Source: Rossellomorea vietnamensis
GTDB lineage: Bacteria; Bacillota; Bacilli; Bacillales; Bacillaceae_B
Assembly (NCBI RefSeq): GCF_008180415.1
Contig: NZ_VTEI01000001.1
Coordinates: forward strand, 228,829-292,828
Direction: 5' to 3'
Length of the DNA stretch: 64,000 nt
Made by a program: the position numbers and the translations under genes. Positions 10,190-18,705 of this stretch are shown here, in pieces (position 1 is the stretch's first letter; the number at the start of each line of letters is the position of its first letter). The notes below the pieces were generated by a model. That model was not told the DNA's origin. It saw only the letters and a list, made by a program, of their open reading frames with translations, and ran no database searches.

Positions 10190-10227
10190 TATAAAACAAG
10201 GCACGATTCAACTCGCGCCTTGTTTCT
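10190..10227 (-). terminator. Terminator of tig
   Basis: Minus strand stem AAACAAGGCGCGA / TCGTGCCTTGTTT with a 6-nt loop, ending in a T-run, 12 nt past the tig stop. Confidence 0.88.
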
Positions 10228-10237
10228 ATACTTATTA

Positions 10238-11524
10238 TTATGCAACAGTCTTGCTGTTATCCACAAGAACTTCTACTGCTTTACGGATTTTAAGATCTGT
10301 TTTCAGGTTATCAAGACCGCCAAGAGCCTGCTTGATATTGTCTGCAGCCATATTGTACTGCTCAGCCAGTTTGTTAACTTCCTCTTCTGCTTCCTCATCA
10401 GAAATTTCAAGATTTTCTGCTTCAGCAATTGCTTCAAGAGTTAAGTTAGTGCGTACTCGCTTAGCTGCATCTTCTTTCATCTGGCCGCGAAGATCTTCTT
10501 CTTTTTGTCCAGAGAATTGGAAGTAAAGCTCAAGGTTCATTCCCTGCATTTGCAGACGCTGTTCGAATTCCTGCATCATGCGGTCAACTTCAGTATCAAC
10601 CATTGCATCCGGGATCTCCACTTCTGTATTTTCAGAAGCTTTTTCCACTAGCGTGTCACGAAGTGTTTGTTCTGCTTCGTTTTTCTTGGATTCTTCAAGA
10701 CGCTTTTGGATTTTCTCTTTTAACTGGTCAAGAGTTTCAACTTCTTCATCTGCATCTTTAGCGAATTCATCATCAAGCTCAGGAAGCTGTTTCGCTTTGA
10801 TTTCATGAAGTTTTGTTTTGAATACCGCAGGCTTGCCAGCAAGCTCGGCAGCGTGGTATTCCTCTGGGAAGTTAACTTCTACTTCTTTTTCCGCTCCAGT
10901 TTCAAGGCCTACCAATTGCTCCTCGAATCCTGGAATGAAGGATCCTGAACCAAGTTCAAGAGAGTAGTTTTCAGCTGTGCCGCCTTCGAAAGCTTCACCA
11001 TCAACGAATCCTTCAAAATCGATAACAACTGTGTCGCCGTTTTCAGCTGCACCTTCTTCTTTGACAGCCAGCTCAGCTTGTTTTTCCTGAAGAGATTTTA
11101 ATTCGTTCTCAACATCTTCAGAAGTAACTTCTGTTTCCATTTTCTCTACTTCAAGCCCTTTGTATTCACCAAGTTTAACTTCTGGTTTCACAGTGACTGT
11201 AGCAGTGAAAATAAGCTCTTTGCCTTTTTCCATTTGCTCGATGTCGATTTCCGGACGATCCACAGGCGAGATTCCAGTTTCTTCAACAGCTTTAGCATAA
11301 GCTTCAGGAAGAATGACATCTAACGCGTCCTGGTAAAGAGATTCTACACCAAAACGTTTTTCGAACATTCCGCGAGGCATTTTTCCTTTACGGAATCCTG
11401 GTACATTAACTTGCTTAACTACTTTCTTAAATGCAGCGTCCAAACCATTGTTCACTGTATCTGCATCTACTTCAATTGTAAGAACCCCTTGGTTCCCTTC
11501 TTGCTTTTCCCATTTAGCAGACAT
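10238..11524 (-). CDS. tig: Trigger factor, ribosome-associated chaperone and prolyl isomerase
   Basis: First chaperone to meet nascent chains at the ribosome exit tunnel; 428 aa. The N-terminal ribosome-binding signature is [10 protein letters not shown] (about 43-52). A middle FKBP-type isomerase domain follows (about 160-245; [20 protein letters not shown]) and a long helical C-terminal chaperone domain rich in Glu and Lys. ATG start with GGAGGG close upstream. It sits between the TPR gene and clpX in the standard Bacillus order and ends in its own terminator. A short perfect palindrome, CTATAAT-TG-ATTATAG, lies at about 11543-11558 in its leader. Confidence 0.97.
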   Translation of the reverse strand: MSAKWEKQEGNQGVLTIEVDADTVNNGLDAAFKKVVKQVNVPGFRKGKMPRGMFEKRFGVESLYQDALDVILPEAYAKAVEETGISPVDRPEIDIEQMEKGKELIFTATVTVKPEVKLGEYKGLEVEKMETEVTSEDVENELKSLQEKQAELAVKEEGAAENGDTVVIDFEGFVDGEAFEGGTAENYSLELGSGSFIPGFEEQLVGLETGAEKEVEVNFPEEYHAAELAGKPAVFKTKLHEIKAKQLPELDDEFAKDADEEVETLDQLKEKIQKRLEESKKNEAEQTLRDTLVEKASENTEVEIPDAMVDTEVDRMMQEFEQRLQMQGMNLELYFQFSGQKEEDLRGQMKEDAAKRVRTNLTLEAIAEAENLEISDEEAEEEVNKLAEQYNMAADNIKQALGGLDNLKTDLKIRKAVEVLVDNSKTVA

Positions 11525-11711
11525 ACTTTTCCCTCCAACAATCTATAATTGATTATAGTTAATACAAAATAAATATTTAGATAGGTTTGCCTATGTAACA
11601 AAAGCACTATCTCTTCGAATATGAAAAACTTCACATTGCAACCATTATATTATAACATATGAAATCCTTCTTTCAACTCATAGCATTAAAAACGAGTTTC
11701 CTATATTTGTT

Positions 11712-12725
11712 TTATAGGACCGGAGAGGTAACACCTTCCAATTTTCCGATTAACTCCCCGATGGATTTCAGTTCCCTTTCCTCATCTGCCGCTTTTTCTT
11801 CCAATCCCATTGCCGAAAGGTCTTCACCATAAAGGTCCAGTCCAAAAGCCAGGTAAGCGAGCGCAGTCTTTTCAGCCGGCCACTCCATCTCAAGAGGATA
11901 CAACAGGAAGCTGTGGCGGGTAAATGTCTCGATCACCTGCTGCTGCAAGGAAGGATTTCTTTGGGCAATCAATTCATCTATTTCTTCAGTTACTTCTTTA
12001 TAGTAGCTGGTCTGAAAGACATCTTCCAAGCTTGCCGGCACACATGTGACTCTTTTTCCGAACTTACTGATTCCTACCTCTTCATGAAAACCATGCTCTC
12101 TCAGAACATTAACGATCATCGTTTGAATAAAAGGATGGGTAGTATCTTCATCCAAGGCAGCGAGTAATTCTGTCATATATGGCCGGATATTCCGGTTAAC
12201 AAGCTCCGCCAAAATAAGCGTCTGCTCCTGAAGTTCTTTTCCTTCTAAAACTTTTTCTTGAGATGAATGACGAATATCATCAGTACTTGCAGGGCTTGGC
12301 ACTTCCTTTCCTTCCAGCACCCTCTTGCTGAAGGACAACAGCTTGCTGAAGTGCTCTTCCTTCTCAAGAGGCACTTCTTTCTCATCGAATAAGGCACTTA
12401 TAGTACTCACAACTTCTTTATGTTCATTCAACTGTATCAAGATCATCAAATATAATTCGACAACCTTAAAGTAATCTCCAATTCCTTCATGAAGGAGTTC
12501 CTTACAGAGTTCCTTCGCCCGGCGGTAGTGCTTGTTCTCATATAGCGCCAGAACGTATGCAGCACCGATTTCACCGTCTTCCGGATCTATTTCGTAGGCC
12601 TGCCCAAACAAACCGGCTGCCTGATCCAGCTGACTGTTCTGCAGTGCTTCCAGCCCCTTTTCAAAAAGTCTCTCCTTCAAGCGTGGAAATTGAACTATTT
12701 TTTTATCTTTATTTTCTTTACTCAT
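11712..12725 (-). CDS. ysoA: TPR-repeat protein, YsoA-like
   Basis: Cytoplasmic tetratricopeptide-repeat protein of 337 aa; the molecular role is unknown. The N-terminal half reads as TPR helices, for example LFEKGLEALQNSQLDQAAGL, then a DPEDGEIGAAYVLALYENKH segment. The rest is helical and acidic, with no enzymatic motif seen. I use the ATG at 12725; a TTG one codon earlier is the alternative. Position directly upstream of tig equals that of ysoA in B. subtilis, which is the main basis for the name. In B. subtilis the ilv-leu operon lies further upstream; here that space holds repeat array B and a tRNA. Confidence 0.82.
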   Translation of the reverse strand: MSKENKDKKIVQFPRLKERLFEKGLEALQNSQLDQAAGLFGQAYEIDPEDGEIGAAYVLALYENKHYRRAKELCKELLHEGIGDYFKVVELYLMILIQLNEHKEVVSTISALFDEKEVPLEKEEHFSKLLSFSKRVLEGKEVPSPASTDDIRHSSQEKVLEGKELQEQTLILAELVNRNIRPYMTELLAALDEDTTHPFIQTMIVNVLREHGFHEEVGISKFGKRVTCVPASLEDVFQTSYYKEVTEEIDELIAQRNPSLQQQVIETFTRHSFLLYPLEMEWPAEKTALAYLAFGLDLYGEDLSAMGLEEKAADEERELKSIGELIGKLEGVTSPVL

Positions 12726-12846
12726 CAACGTTACCGCCCTGCTCCATTTAATGATTTCAGTTTAGCAAAACTGCGGGGAATAAACAAAGAGGAGGAGAGG
12801 AGAATTTTAAAAAGCTCATTTCCCTTCAGCTCATAAGGCAGGTTTG

Positions 12847-13095
12847 GGCACCTAGAGGGTTTCTTGGTTTCCTTTTTCCGCTCTGCTCACCTTGTTTTGG
12901 CACCTAGAGGGTTTCTTGGTTACTTTTTTCAGCTCTGCTCATCTTCTTTAGGCACCTAGACCATTTCTTGGTTTCCTTTTTTGGCTTAGCGCAACCTATT
13001 TGGGCACCTATGCACTTTCTTGATTACATTTTTTAGTTTTAATCACCCTGTTTGGTTACCCAGCCACCTCTTTCGTTACCTTTTTAATATTCCTC
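12847..13095. repeat. Tandem array B: four clear plus one or two decayed 52-bp units
   Basis: The motif GGCACCTAGA starts units at 12847, 12899, 12951 and 13003 (steps of exactly 52 bp), with a decayed fifth unit beginning GGTTACCCAG near 13054. Within each unit GGCACCTAGA is followed about ten bases on by TTTCTTGGTTWC, giving only an imperfect inverted repeat, weaker than in the other arrays. The linker is pyrimidine-rich (TTTTTYCRGCTCTGCTC). It lies between tRNA-Arg and the TPR gene. From 13096 to 13320 I see no gene. Confidence 0.85.
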
Positions 13096-13323
13096 TCTGG
13101 CTTGGCTTCCCTCTATTCTAACTAAAAGGCTGTTTTCGCACATTTTAGCTTTCGGAAAAATCCCAAGAGCAGGATTATCCCTGGATAATAAGCTTTTCTC
13201 TCTAATCGGAATCATTCAAGATAACCATGTGATCTCGGTGATTAGGATTTAGTTTAAATAGCAACAAAGTGTTAACGAAAAGAGCCTTTAAAAAAGCTCT
13301 CCCCAAAACAGCCAAAACAAAAA

Positions 13324-13357
13324 GAAGCCCCTTGATACCTAGGTATCAAGGGGCTTC
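13324..13357 (-). terminator. Terminator downstream of tRNA-Arg (34-bp perfect palindrome)
   Basis: GAAGCCCCTTGATACC / GGTATCAAGGGGCTTC pair perfectly over 34 bp with almost no loop, followed on the minus strand by five T. On the minus strand it lies about 40 nt after the tRNA. Confidence 0.85.
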
Positions 13358-13362
13358 GAACG

Positions 13363-13380
13363 ACGGTTTTTAAAAACCGT
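13363..13380. repeat. Perfect 18-bp palindrome between tRNA-Arg and its terminator
   Basis: ACGGTTTTTAAAAACCGT is fully self-complementary. It lies between the tRNA 3' end and the terminator and might be a second hairpin or processing signal; function unknown. Confidence 0.6.
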
Positions 13381-13395
13381 AATATGTAGTTTAAA

Positions 13396-13472
13396 TGGCG
13401 TCCCAGGAGAGATTCGAACTCCCGACCGTACGCTTAGAAGGCGTATGCTCTATCCGGCTGAGCTACTGGGAC
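13396..13472 (-). tRNA. tRNA-Arg, anticodon TCT
   Basis: 77 nt including encoded CCA. The acceptor arms GTCCCAG / CTGGGAC pair fully, the T-arm contains GTTCGAATC and the anticodon loop reads CTTCTAA with anticodon TCT (reads AGA/AGG). Single, monocistronic tRNA gene. Confidence 0.97.
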
Positions 13473-13562
13473 TTGTTTCAGCGACAATATTTATTATATT
13501 TGAATAACAAATGAAAGTCAACACTTTTTAAAAACTTTTTTTAAAAATTATTGCCAGCTTCA

Positions 13563-13594
13563 GAAAAAAGAAGGCGGTTGTTTTCCGCCTTCTT
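13563..13594 (-). terminator. Terminator of the ysnA-ysnB operon
   Basis: Minus strand AAGAAGGCGG / CCGCCTTCTT stem with a 7-nt loop, followed by TTTT, directly at the ysnB stop. Confidence 0.88.
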
Positions 13595-13595
13595 A

Positions 13596-14105
13596 TTATA
13601 CAAAGAACTTCTGTGATAAATCAACAATCTCTTGATGATTATGATCGAAAAATTTTACAGAGATTGAATCTCCTTCTTTTTCGATAAGTGCATAGGTTCT
13701 TTCCTTTCGTCCCCTCGGCAGAAGAATGCTGCCCGGATTCACAAACAGTACATCCTCTATCTTCTCTGCCCCCAACTGATGGGAGTGACCAAAGAACACG
13801 ATTTCAGCGTCATTTTCCTTCGCTAAGTAATTGAGGTTCATCAAGGTCATTTTCACATTATACAGATGACCGTGTGTGGCCAGAATTCTCGTACTGCCAA
13901 ACTCCTCTGTCAGCACTTCTGGATAAGAGGAATCCATGTCGCAATTACCCCGGACCGCAAGATATCCTTCCATTGCAGGGTCACTTGCTTTCAGTTCTGA
14001 ATCTCCGCAATGCACAAACCCATCGACTTTCCCTTTGTACGTACTGTATAAGTTCTTTATTTCTGTGTCGGAACCGTGGCTGTCACTTACTACAATCAGC
14101 CTCAT
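13596..14105 (-). CDS. ysnB: YfcE/MJ0936-type metallophosphoesterase YsnB
   Basis: Small calcineurin-like phosphoesterase, 169 aa, probably a di-metal phosphodiesterase; the natural substrate is not known. Metal ligands are visible as SDSHGS (D8, H10), HCGDSE (Asp), GNCD (Asn), ATHGH and FGHSHQ. Length is usual for the YfcE family. ATG start that overlaps the end of ysnA by 4 nt, so translation is coupled. Same gene pair and order as in B. subtilis. Confidence 0.9.
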   Translation of the reverse strand: MRLIVVSDSHGSDTEIKNLYSTYKGKVDGFVHCGDSELKASDPAMEGYLAVRGNCDMDSSYPEVLTEEFGSTRILATHGHLYNVKMTLMNLNYLAKENDAEIVFFGHSHQLGAEKIEDVLFVNPGSILLPRGRKERTYALIEKEGDSISVKFFDHNHQEIVDLSQKFFV

Positions 14106-14710
14106 AGATGATCACCTGACAATTCTTCCAGATCATGTTCAAATTGTTTCAGTGCGTTTCCTCTGTGGCTGATCGCCGCCTTTTCTTCAGAAGTCAGCTC
14201 GGCCATCGTTCTGTCTTTTTCTTCTACAAAAAAGACAGGGTCATATCCAAACCCGTTCGAACCGCGTCGCTCGGCCAGGATTTTCCCTTCACAAGCCCCT
14301 GAGTAGGTCTTTGTTTCTCTGTCAGGACCTGCTATGGCCAGTACACAATAGAAACGTGCGGATCTCTCATTGTAAGGAACCCCTTCCAATTCAGAGAGCA
14401 CTTTATCCATATTGTCATTGTCATCTTTTGCTTCCCCAGCATAGCGTGCCGAATACACACCCGGCCGTCCGTCAAGTGCATCGATGATCAAACCGGAATC
14501 ATCGGCAATGACGATTTCATTCAGGACTGAAGATGCTTCCTCTGCTTTCAAAACAGCATTTTCTTCAAAGGTTTCACCCGTTTCCTCGATGTCCTGGAAG
14601 TCCGGGAAATCAAGCAGCGTCAGCACCTCATATCCCTTTGGGGACAACATGCGCTCAAACTCCTTAGCTTTTCCCTTATTTTTTGTCGCGATTATTACTT
14701 TTCTTTTCAT
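14102..14710 (-). CDS. ysnA: RdgB/HAM1-type non-canonical purine NTP pyrophosphatase
   Basis: House-cleaning enzyme that hydrolyses ITP, dITP and XTP to the monophosphate and so keeps deaminated purines out of DNA and RNA; 202 aa. Motifs: IIATKNKGKAKEF at the N-terminus, ETGETFEENAVLKA, IADDSGLIIDALDGRPGVYS (catalytic Asp region) and the C-terminal SHRGNALKQF. Two ATG codons are in tandem; I use the second (14710), which is 6 nt from AAAGGTGG against 3 nt for the first. In B. subtilis rph (RNase PH) sits between gerM and this gene; here it is missing. Confidence 0.93.
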   Translation of the reverse strand: MKRKVIIATKNKGKAKEFERMLSPKGYEVLTLLDFPDFQDIEETGETFEENAVLKAEEASSVLNEIVIADDSGLIIDALDGRPGVYSARYAGEAKDDNDNMDKVLSELEGVPYNERSARFYCVLAIAGPDRETKTYSGACEGKILAERRGSNGFGYDPVFFVEEKDRTMAELTSEEKAAISHRGNALKQFEHDLEELSGDHL

Positions 14711-14766
14711 CATGAACCACCTTTACTGTAAGTAGTCTTAATTTGCCATTATCTCTTTTAAATTCC

Positions 14767-14806
14767 GCAAAAAGATAAGAGGCAGTCTCAGCTGCCTCTT
14801 ATCTTG
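14767..14806 (-). terminator. Terminator of gerM
   Basis: Minus strand AAGATAAGAGGCAG / CTGCCTCTTATCTT stem, then five T. It lies between gerM and ysnA and so separates their transcripts. Confidence 0.9.
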
Positions 14807-14821
14807 ATTACTTATAGTATA

Positions 14822-15904
14822 TCAAAAACTGATTGTGTTTACATTTTCCGGACGAGTAACCGGTTCACTCAAGGTTTCCCCTTTTTCATTCACCAGTTCA
14901 CCTTCCCCGTTGACCATGACAGCAACACTTTCGATTCCTTCCTGCTCTGTCAGGGACAGAACCAGCGAATTCATGAAGTGCTCAGAGACAATTTTTTCCT
15001 CGAAGCTGCCATAAACCGCCTCATTGAAATTAAGCGTTACCTGACCGTCCTTTACGGAAGGTTCATCCAGTAAGGCTACCCCGGTAAAATCGCTGAGAAG
15101 ATTTTTTTGATAACCAGGTCCCTCGACAAGCTGCTGGACGACCGCTTCAACCTTATTATTCACCTTATTGCTGACCCGTTTGGTTACAGGAACATAATAC
15201 GTGTTATCTCCTTTTTGAGCGACAAAGTAAACGGTTACCGGGTGAGTAGCCGTCACATCGGTAATACCTGATGTATCCACATTAATACCCACTTTTCTGG
15301 ATAATCCTTTTTCATCGACCGGAGTCCCGTTGACTGGCATCTCCGTCAACTCATATCCATTCACCCGCAGTTCAACCTTTTCAATCGACTCAAATTGAGT
15401 TAGTGTCCATGTAACCGACTGGAGGATTTTCATCTCATCTTCCGGCTGATAATTTTGGAACTCGCTTGAAAAGTCTGCAACTGCTGTACCATCTTTAATA
15501 TTCACACTGATTTGAGTGCCCGCTGGCAGCACAGGGCGGAAACCGTTGGGAAGCAGATTTTGGACAGGTCCATCCGCTACAAGATAGTCCAGCGCCTGTT
15601 TCGCGACACTTTCCGTTTTTGGCAGAGCCAGCGTCTGTGATACGACATAGCCATCAGAATCAATTAGATACAGCTCTGTCATCACACTACTTTCAGCTGC
15701 TTCCTCAGTCGAAGTAGAAGATGTTACTTCTCCTTCAGCATTTTCTTCAGCCACATCCACTTTCTCACCTTCTTCTAAGTACGATAAATCTGATGGCGGA
15801 TCAATCTTTGCTTTCTCGTCTCCACCTAATAATCCGCACCCTGAGAGGTAAATGGATGAAGTTACCACTGTAAGCACAATCGCTGCTTTCGTTTTCTTTG
15901 ACAT
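14822..15904 (-). CDS. gerM: Spore germination/sporulation lipoprotein GerM
   Basis: Sporulation protein acting at the spore envelope; in B. subtilis GerM supports engulfment-stage complex assembly and normal germination. 360 aa. Lipoprotein signal: basic MSKKTK, hydrophobic core, lipobox LSGC with Cys near residue 23. Two GerMN (sporulation/spore germination) domains follow, each ending in a YGSF/FEKI-type strand-helix segment; the first contains YLIDSDGYVVSQTLALPK, the second VYFVAQKGDNTYYVPVTKR. ATG start with GGAGGG upstream. In B. subtilis it is under mother-cell control; no promoter could be fixed here. Confidence 0.92.
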   Translation of the reverse strand: MSKKTKAAIVLTVVTSSIYLSGCGLLGGDEKAKIDPPSDLSYLEEGEKVDVAEENAEGEVTSSTSTEEAAESSVMTELYLIDSDGYVVSQTLALPKTESVAKQALDYLVADGPVQNLLPNGFRPVLPAGTQISVNIKDGTAVADFSSEFQNYQPEDEMKILQSVTWTLTQFESIEKVELRVNGYELTEMPVNGTPVDEKGLSRKVGINVDTSGITDVTATHPVTVYFVAQKGDNTYYVPVTKRVSNKVNNKVEAVVQQLVEGPGYQKNLLSDFTGVALLDEPSVKDGQVTLNFNEAVYGSFEEKIVSEHFMNSLVLSLTEQEGIESVAVMVNGEGELVNEKGETLSEPVTRPENVNTISF

Positions 15905-16149
15905 GGGGGAACCCTCCTCAGACAGTTTGTACTATATGTATACGAGCTCTTTTTTGAAAATAGACCGAAAAAAGTGATAGAAATTTACGAGGCATTGAAA
16001 AAGTCCAACTTCCCTTTACCGCTTCAGATATTATAAAAGAGCTTTGATTTCCGTTGAAGATAACCGGCTCATCTGGGTAGGCGCTTGATGGATCAGGTCT
16101 TATAACGAAAGCAGCCTTCATTTCATTATTTGGGTACCCAGCGTTATAA

Positions 16150-16345
16150 TTGAGGGAACTTTTTTTCCTTAATCCTCAATCCATGCTAAATCCTGGGTAA
16201 ATAGAGGAACTTTTTTCCCTTATATGACAAAAAAGCACATTTTTTTAGTGTATTAAGTTAAATAAGGGAATTTTCTTCCCCTATCTTAGCTTTTTTCAAT
16301 GTTTTTTAGTAAATAAGGGAACTTTTTTCCTCTATTTATTATTTA
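16150..16345. repeat. Tandem array C: four AT-rich palindromic units at 52, 61 and 51 bp
   Basis: The inverted repeat ATARRGGAA ... TTCCYYTAT begins at about 16149, 16201, 16262 and 16313. Spacing is 52, 61 and 51 bp; the one long step exceeds the others by about ten bases. The same family recurs in array G at 57.2 kb in the opposite orientation. The surrounding spacer (15905-16803) also holds a short family-2 element remnant, CCCGACAGGCAAATGTGCC, at about 16427, and no gene that I can support. Confidence 0.82.
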
Positions 16346-16803
16346 GAATACTGAGCCATATCGGAAAGTCCCATCGGTCACTGGCTTGAGTTAGCCTTTT
16401 TCTATGGACTAGTTGAAAAAGGCCACATTCCCGACAGGCAAATGTGCCAATGATTCGATACATTGCTTTCAATGAAAAAAATCAACTTTTTCTTCCTATT
16501 TAAGAAAGGATAGTTGACTTTATCGTTGTTCATAACAAGAAAATTTTAAAATTCCCTAGATTTTCAGTGCCCTTAAATTTACGATGCTCTTTTTTTGAGG
16601 GGGATTTGATTGTATATATTGATGAGGAAGCTGACTCATCACGTTCACATCCAATATACTCATCAGCTGTCTGGATTTCTAATTCCGGGCTGTTTAAACC
16701 GCCTTTTTACCGCCCAAACTCATCCGAATTCTAATATCACGCTATTTCAATCCACTATAAATTCAGCGACTTTAGTACCCTAATCTGCAAACCTATCAAC
16801 CAA

Positions 16804-16849
16804 CAAAAAAACCATCCTTCACGGGATCAGTCCCCGAGTAGGATGGTCT
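16804..16849 (-). terminator. Terminator overlapping the end of racE
   Basis: Minus strand ACCATCCT / AGGATGGT plus inner CGGGGA / TCCCG pairing, then seven T. The upstream arm lies inside the last codons of racE. Confidence 0.85.
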
Positions 16850-17627
16850 TTGTATCAATATGTTCAAGCTGCAGCCAGTCTTGTGCAATTTTGGAGAACA
16901 TCCGTGATGAACCCGTGGTGAAGAATGTATGCTGCGGCTTCTTTTTCTGTTTGTTCAGCATTCCTTGATAGTCCAGGATGGCACTTACTTCGCTTGCTGT
17001 TTCATCACCTGAATTGATGACCTTTACATCTTGTCCCATCGCCTTTTGGATGATTTTTTGCAGCAGCGGGTAATGCGTGCATCCGAGAATCAGGGTGTCG
17101 ATTGGCTCTCCTTTTATCCCGGCAAGCGTTTCATCGACAATTTCCACTGCCCATTTGCTGTCATACTCGCCACTCTCTACCAAAGGAACAAATTTAGGGC
17201 AGGCGAGGGATGACACCTCCATAGAATCATTGATGGAATGAATCGCCTTGTCGTATGCTTTGCTGTTCACAGTGCCTACCGTTCCCAGCACACCGATATT
17301 CCCATTTTGACTGTGTTTCAAGGCAGCTCTGGCACCAGGCTGGATGACGCCGACTACAGGAATTGGGAGCATGTCCTGAAGCTCTTCCAGCACGACTGCG
17401 GTTGCCGTATTGCAAGCAATGACCAGCATTTTAATATTGTAGTTCATGAGAAATGCCGCCATCTCCCAGGTAAACTTTTTCACTTCTTCTGCTGTCCTCG
17501 GTCCATAGGGACAGCGGGCGGTATCTCCTAGATAAAAAATCGTCTCATTAGGGAGCTGGCGCATGACTTCCCTTGCTACCGTCAATCCTCCAACACCTGA
17601 GTCAATAATTCCTATAGGTTGATTCAC
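16827..17627 (-). CDS. racE: Glutamate racemase
   Basis: Interconverts L- and D-glutamate and supplies D-Glu for peptidoglycan; 266 aa. The two catalytic Cys are visible: C72 in VIACNTATA and the one in [11 protein letters not shown], each beside the expected Thr/Asn/His. N-terminal signature [13 protein letters not shown] and [10 protein letters not shown] also fit. ATG start. The gene lies 18 nt after ysmB and shares its transcript, as in B. subtilis; the terminator overlaps the last codons. Confidence 0.96.
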   Translation of the reverse strand: MNQPIGIIDSGVGGLTVAREVMRQLPNETIFYLGDTARCPYGPRTAEEVKKFTWEMAAFLMNYNIKMLVIACNTATAVVLEELQDMLPIPVVGVIQPGARAALKHSQNGNIGVLGTVGTVNSKAYDKAIHSINDSMEVSSLACPKFVPLVESGEYDSKWAVEIVDETLAGIKGEPIDTLILGCTHYPLLQKIIQKAMGQDVKVINSGDETASEVSAILDYQGMLNKQKKKPQHTFFTTGSSRMFSKIAQDWLQLEHIDTKTILLGD

Positions 17628-17645
17628 AAAAATTTTCCCTCATTT

Positions 17646-18086
17646 TTATTTCATTTCTTGATGCAATTTAGATAGATTCGCGTTAAGTGTCTTGATTTCA
17701 TCACCGGAGAAGTTTTTAAGGATTTGCTGCAGGTACTGCTGCCTTTTCTCGATTACTTCTTCGATGATTCTTTCGCCTTCATGGAGGAGGTGAATTCTCA
17801 CAACACGCCTGTCTTTATTATCCTTCACTCTTTCTACTAATTCCGTTTTTTCCATTCTATCGACCAGGTCGGTAGTGGTACTGCAAGCAAGGAACATTTT
17901 GGTGGAAAGTTCCCCGATTGTCATGTCACCGCCTTCGAACAGCCATTGTAACGCAACAAATTGGGGCGGCGTAATCGAATATTGGCTAAGAATCTCTCTT
18001 CCCTTTTGTTTAATGATAGATGATATGTAGCGTAAATCTTTTTCGATATCTGCAAAGACTTCCATATCCTGCGATTTGTTGTTCAT
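17646..18086 (-). CDS. ysmB: MarR-family transcriptional regulator YsmB
   Basis: Winged-helix DNA-binding regulator, 146 aa; target genes not known. The MarR core is seen in ISSIIKQKGREILSQYSIT, PPQFVALQWLFEGGDMTIGE and MEKTELVERVKDNKDRRVVR (wing with the DxR motif). A longer frame reaches 18119, but the ATG at 18086 has AGGAGTG six nt upstream and gives the length of B. subtilis YsmB. Cotranscribed with racE. It could respond to a ligand tied to cell-wall metabolism, but nothing in the sequence shows this. Confidence 0.9.
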   Translation of the reverse strand: MNNKSQDMEVFADIEKDLRYISSIIKQKGREILSQYSITPPQFVALQWLFEGGDMTIGELSTKMFLACSTTTDLVDRMEKTELVERVKDNKDRRVVRIHLLHEGERIIEEVIEKRQQYLQQILKNFSGDEIKTLNANLSKLHQEMK

Positions 18087-18221
18087 TTCTGACACTCCTA
18101 TCAATACCTTTTCGTACAAGTTATATACTTAGCATTGTCGCCTTTTTTCTGACTTTTTTCAAGTAACTTTTATAGGTAAATGCCGTACCGGACTATTGTT
18201 GCTGTTTTCGACAAATTTCAA

Positions 18222-18283
18222 AAAGGGCCACAGTAAGCCCTCTGATAGTTAAAGCCGGCTGTCCTTAATGGGCAGCCGGCTAA
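18222..18283 (-). terminator. Double terminator of gerE
   Basis: Two hairpins in a row on the minus strand: AGCCGGCTG / CAGCCGGCT (18253-18281) with a weak T-run, then AGGGC / GCCCT (18223-18243) followed by TTTTT. Confidence 0.75.
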
Positions 18284-18285
18284 TT

Positions 18286-18510
18286 TTACAGCTTGAGTTC
18301 CCCCATGCGAAGAAGCTCTACAACAGCTTGAGAACGCCCCTTCACTCCAAGCTTTTGCATGGCGTTGGAAATATGGTTCCGAACTGTCTTCTCGCTAATG
18401 AATAGTTCACCAGCGATGTCTTTAGTCGTTTTGTCCTGGACTAACAGCTCGAATACTTCTTTTTCTCTTTTGGTAAGCAACGGTTTGTGTGCAAATTCAT
18501 TGTCCTTCAA
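18286..18510 (-). CDS. gerE: Late sporulation transcription factor GerE
   Basis: LuxR-type regulator of the mother cell acting last in the sporulation cascade on spore-coat genes; 74 aa, exactly the usual length, all of it helix-turn-helix domain. Visible: LLTKREKEVFELLVQDKTTK, then DIAGELFISEKTVRNHIS, then MQKLGVKGRSQAV. The start is a TTG at 18510 preceded ten nt upstream by AAGGAGG; no ATG is available at the right place. Upstream is a sequence matching a sigma-K promoter. The most diagnostic sporulation gene in the window. Confidence 0.97.
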   Translation of the reverse strand: MKDNEFAHKPLLTKREKEVFELLVQDKTTKDIAGELFISEKTVRNHISNAMQKLGVKGRSQAVVELLRMGELKL

Positions 18511-18576
18511 TTATGGTAACCCTCCTTGCCTTCGCCAGCTTTAAACCGCGGGGATGGGTATTGTCGGTCGTCACGA

Positions 18577-18604
18577 TATCATATGTGAACCATTGGTGTG
18601 GAGT
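18577..18604 (-). promoter_or_regulatory. Putative sigma-K promoter of gerE
   Basis: Minus strand reads AC, 17 nt, CATATGATA, matching the sigma-K pattern (AC - N16/17 - CATAnnnTA). It would start transcription about 60 nt before the TTG. Sigma-K control of gerE is established in B. subtilis; the site here is by inspection. Confidence 0.5.
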
Positions 18605-18705
18605 GACATAGAGGAGGCTTTAATTAGCAAAAATAGGCAAGGTTACTTTTGATATAGAGACATAGGGTTTCTGCTATTCTTGACACTGTCTTCAGGCTTG
18701 ATCAT

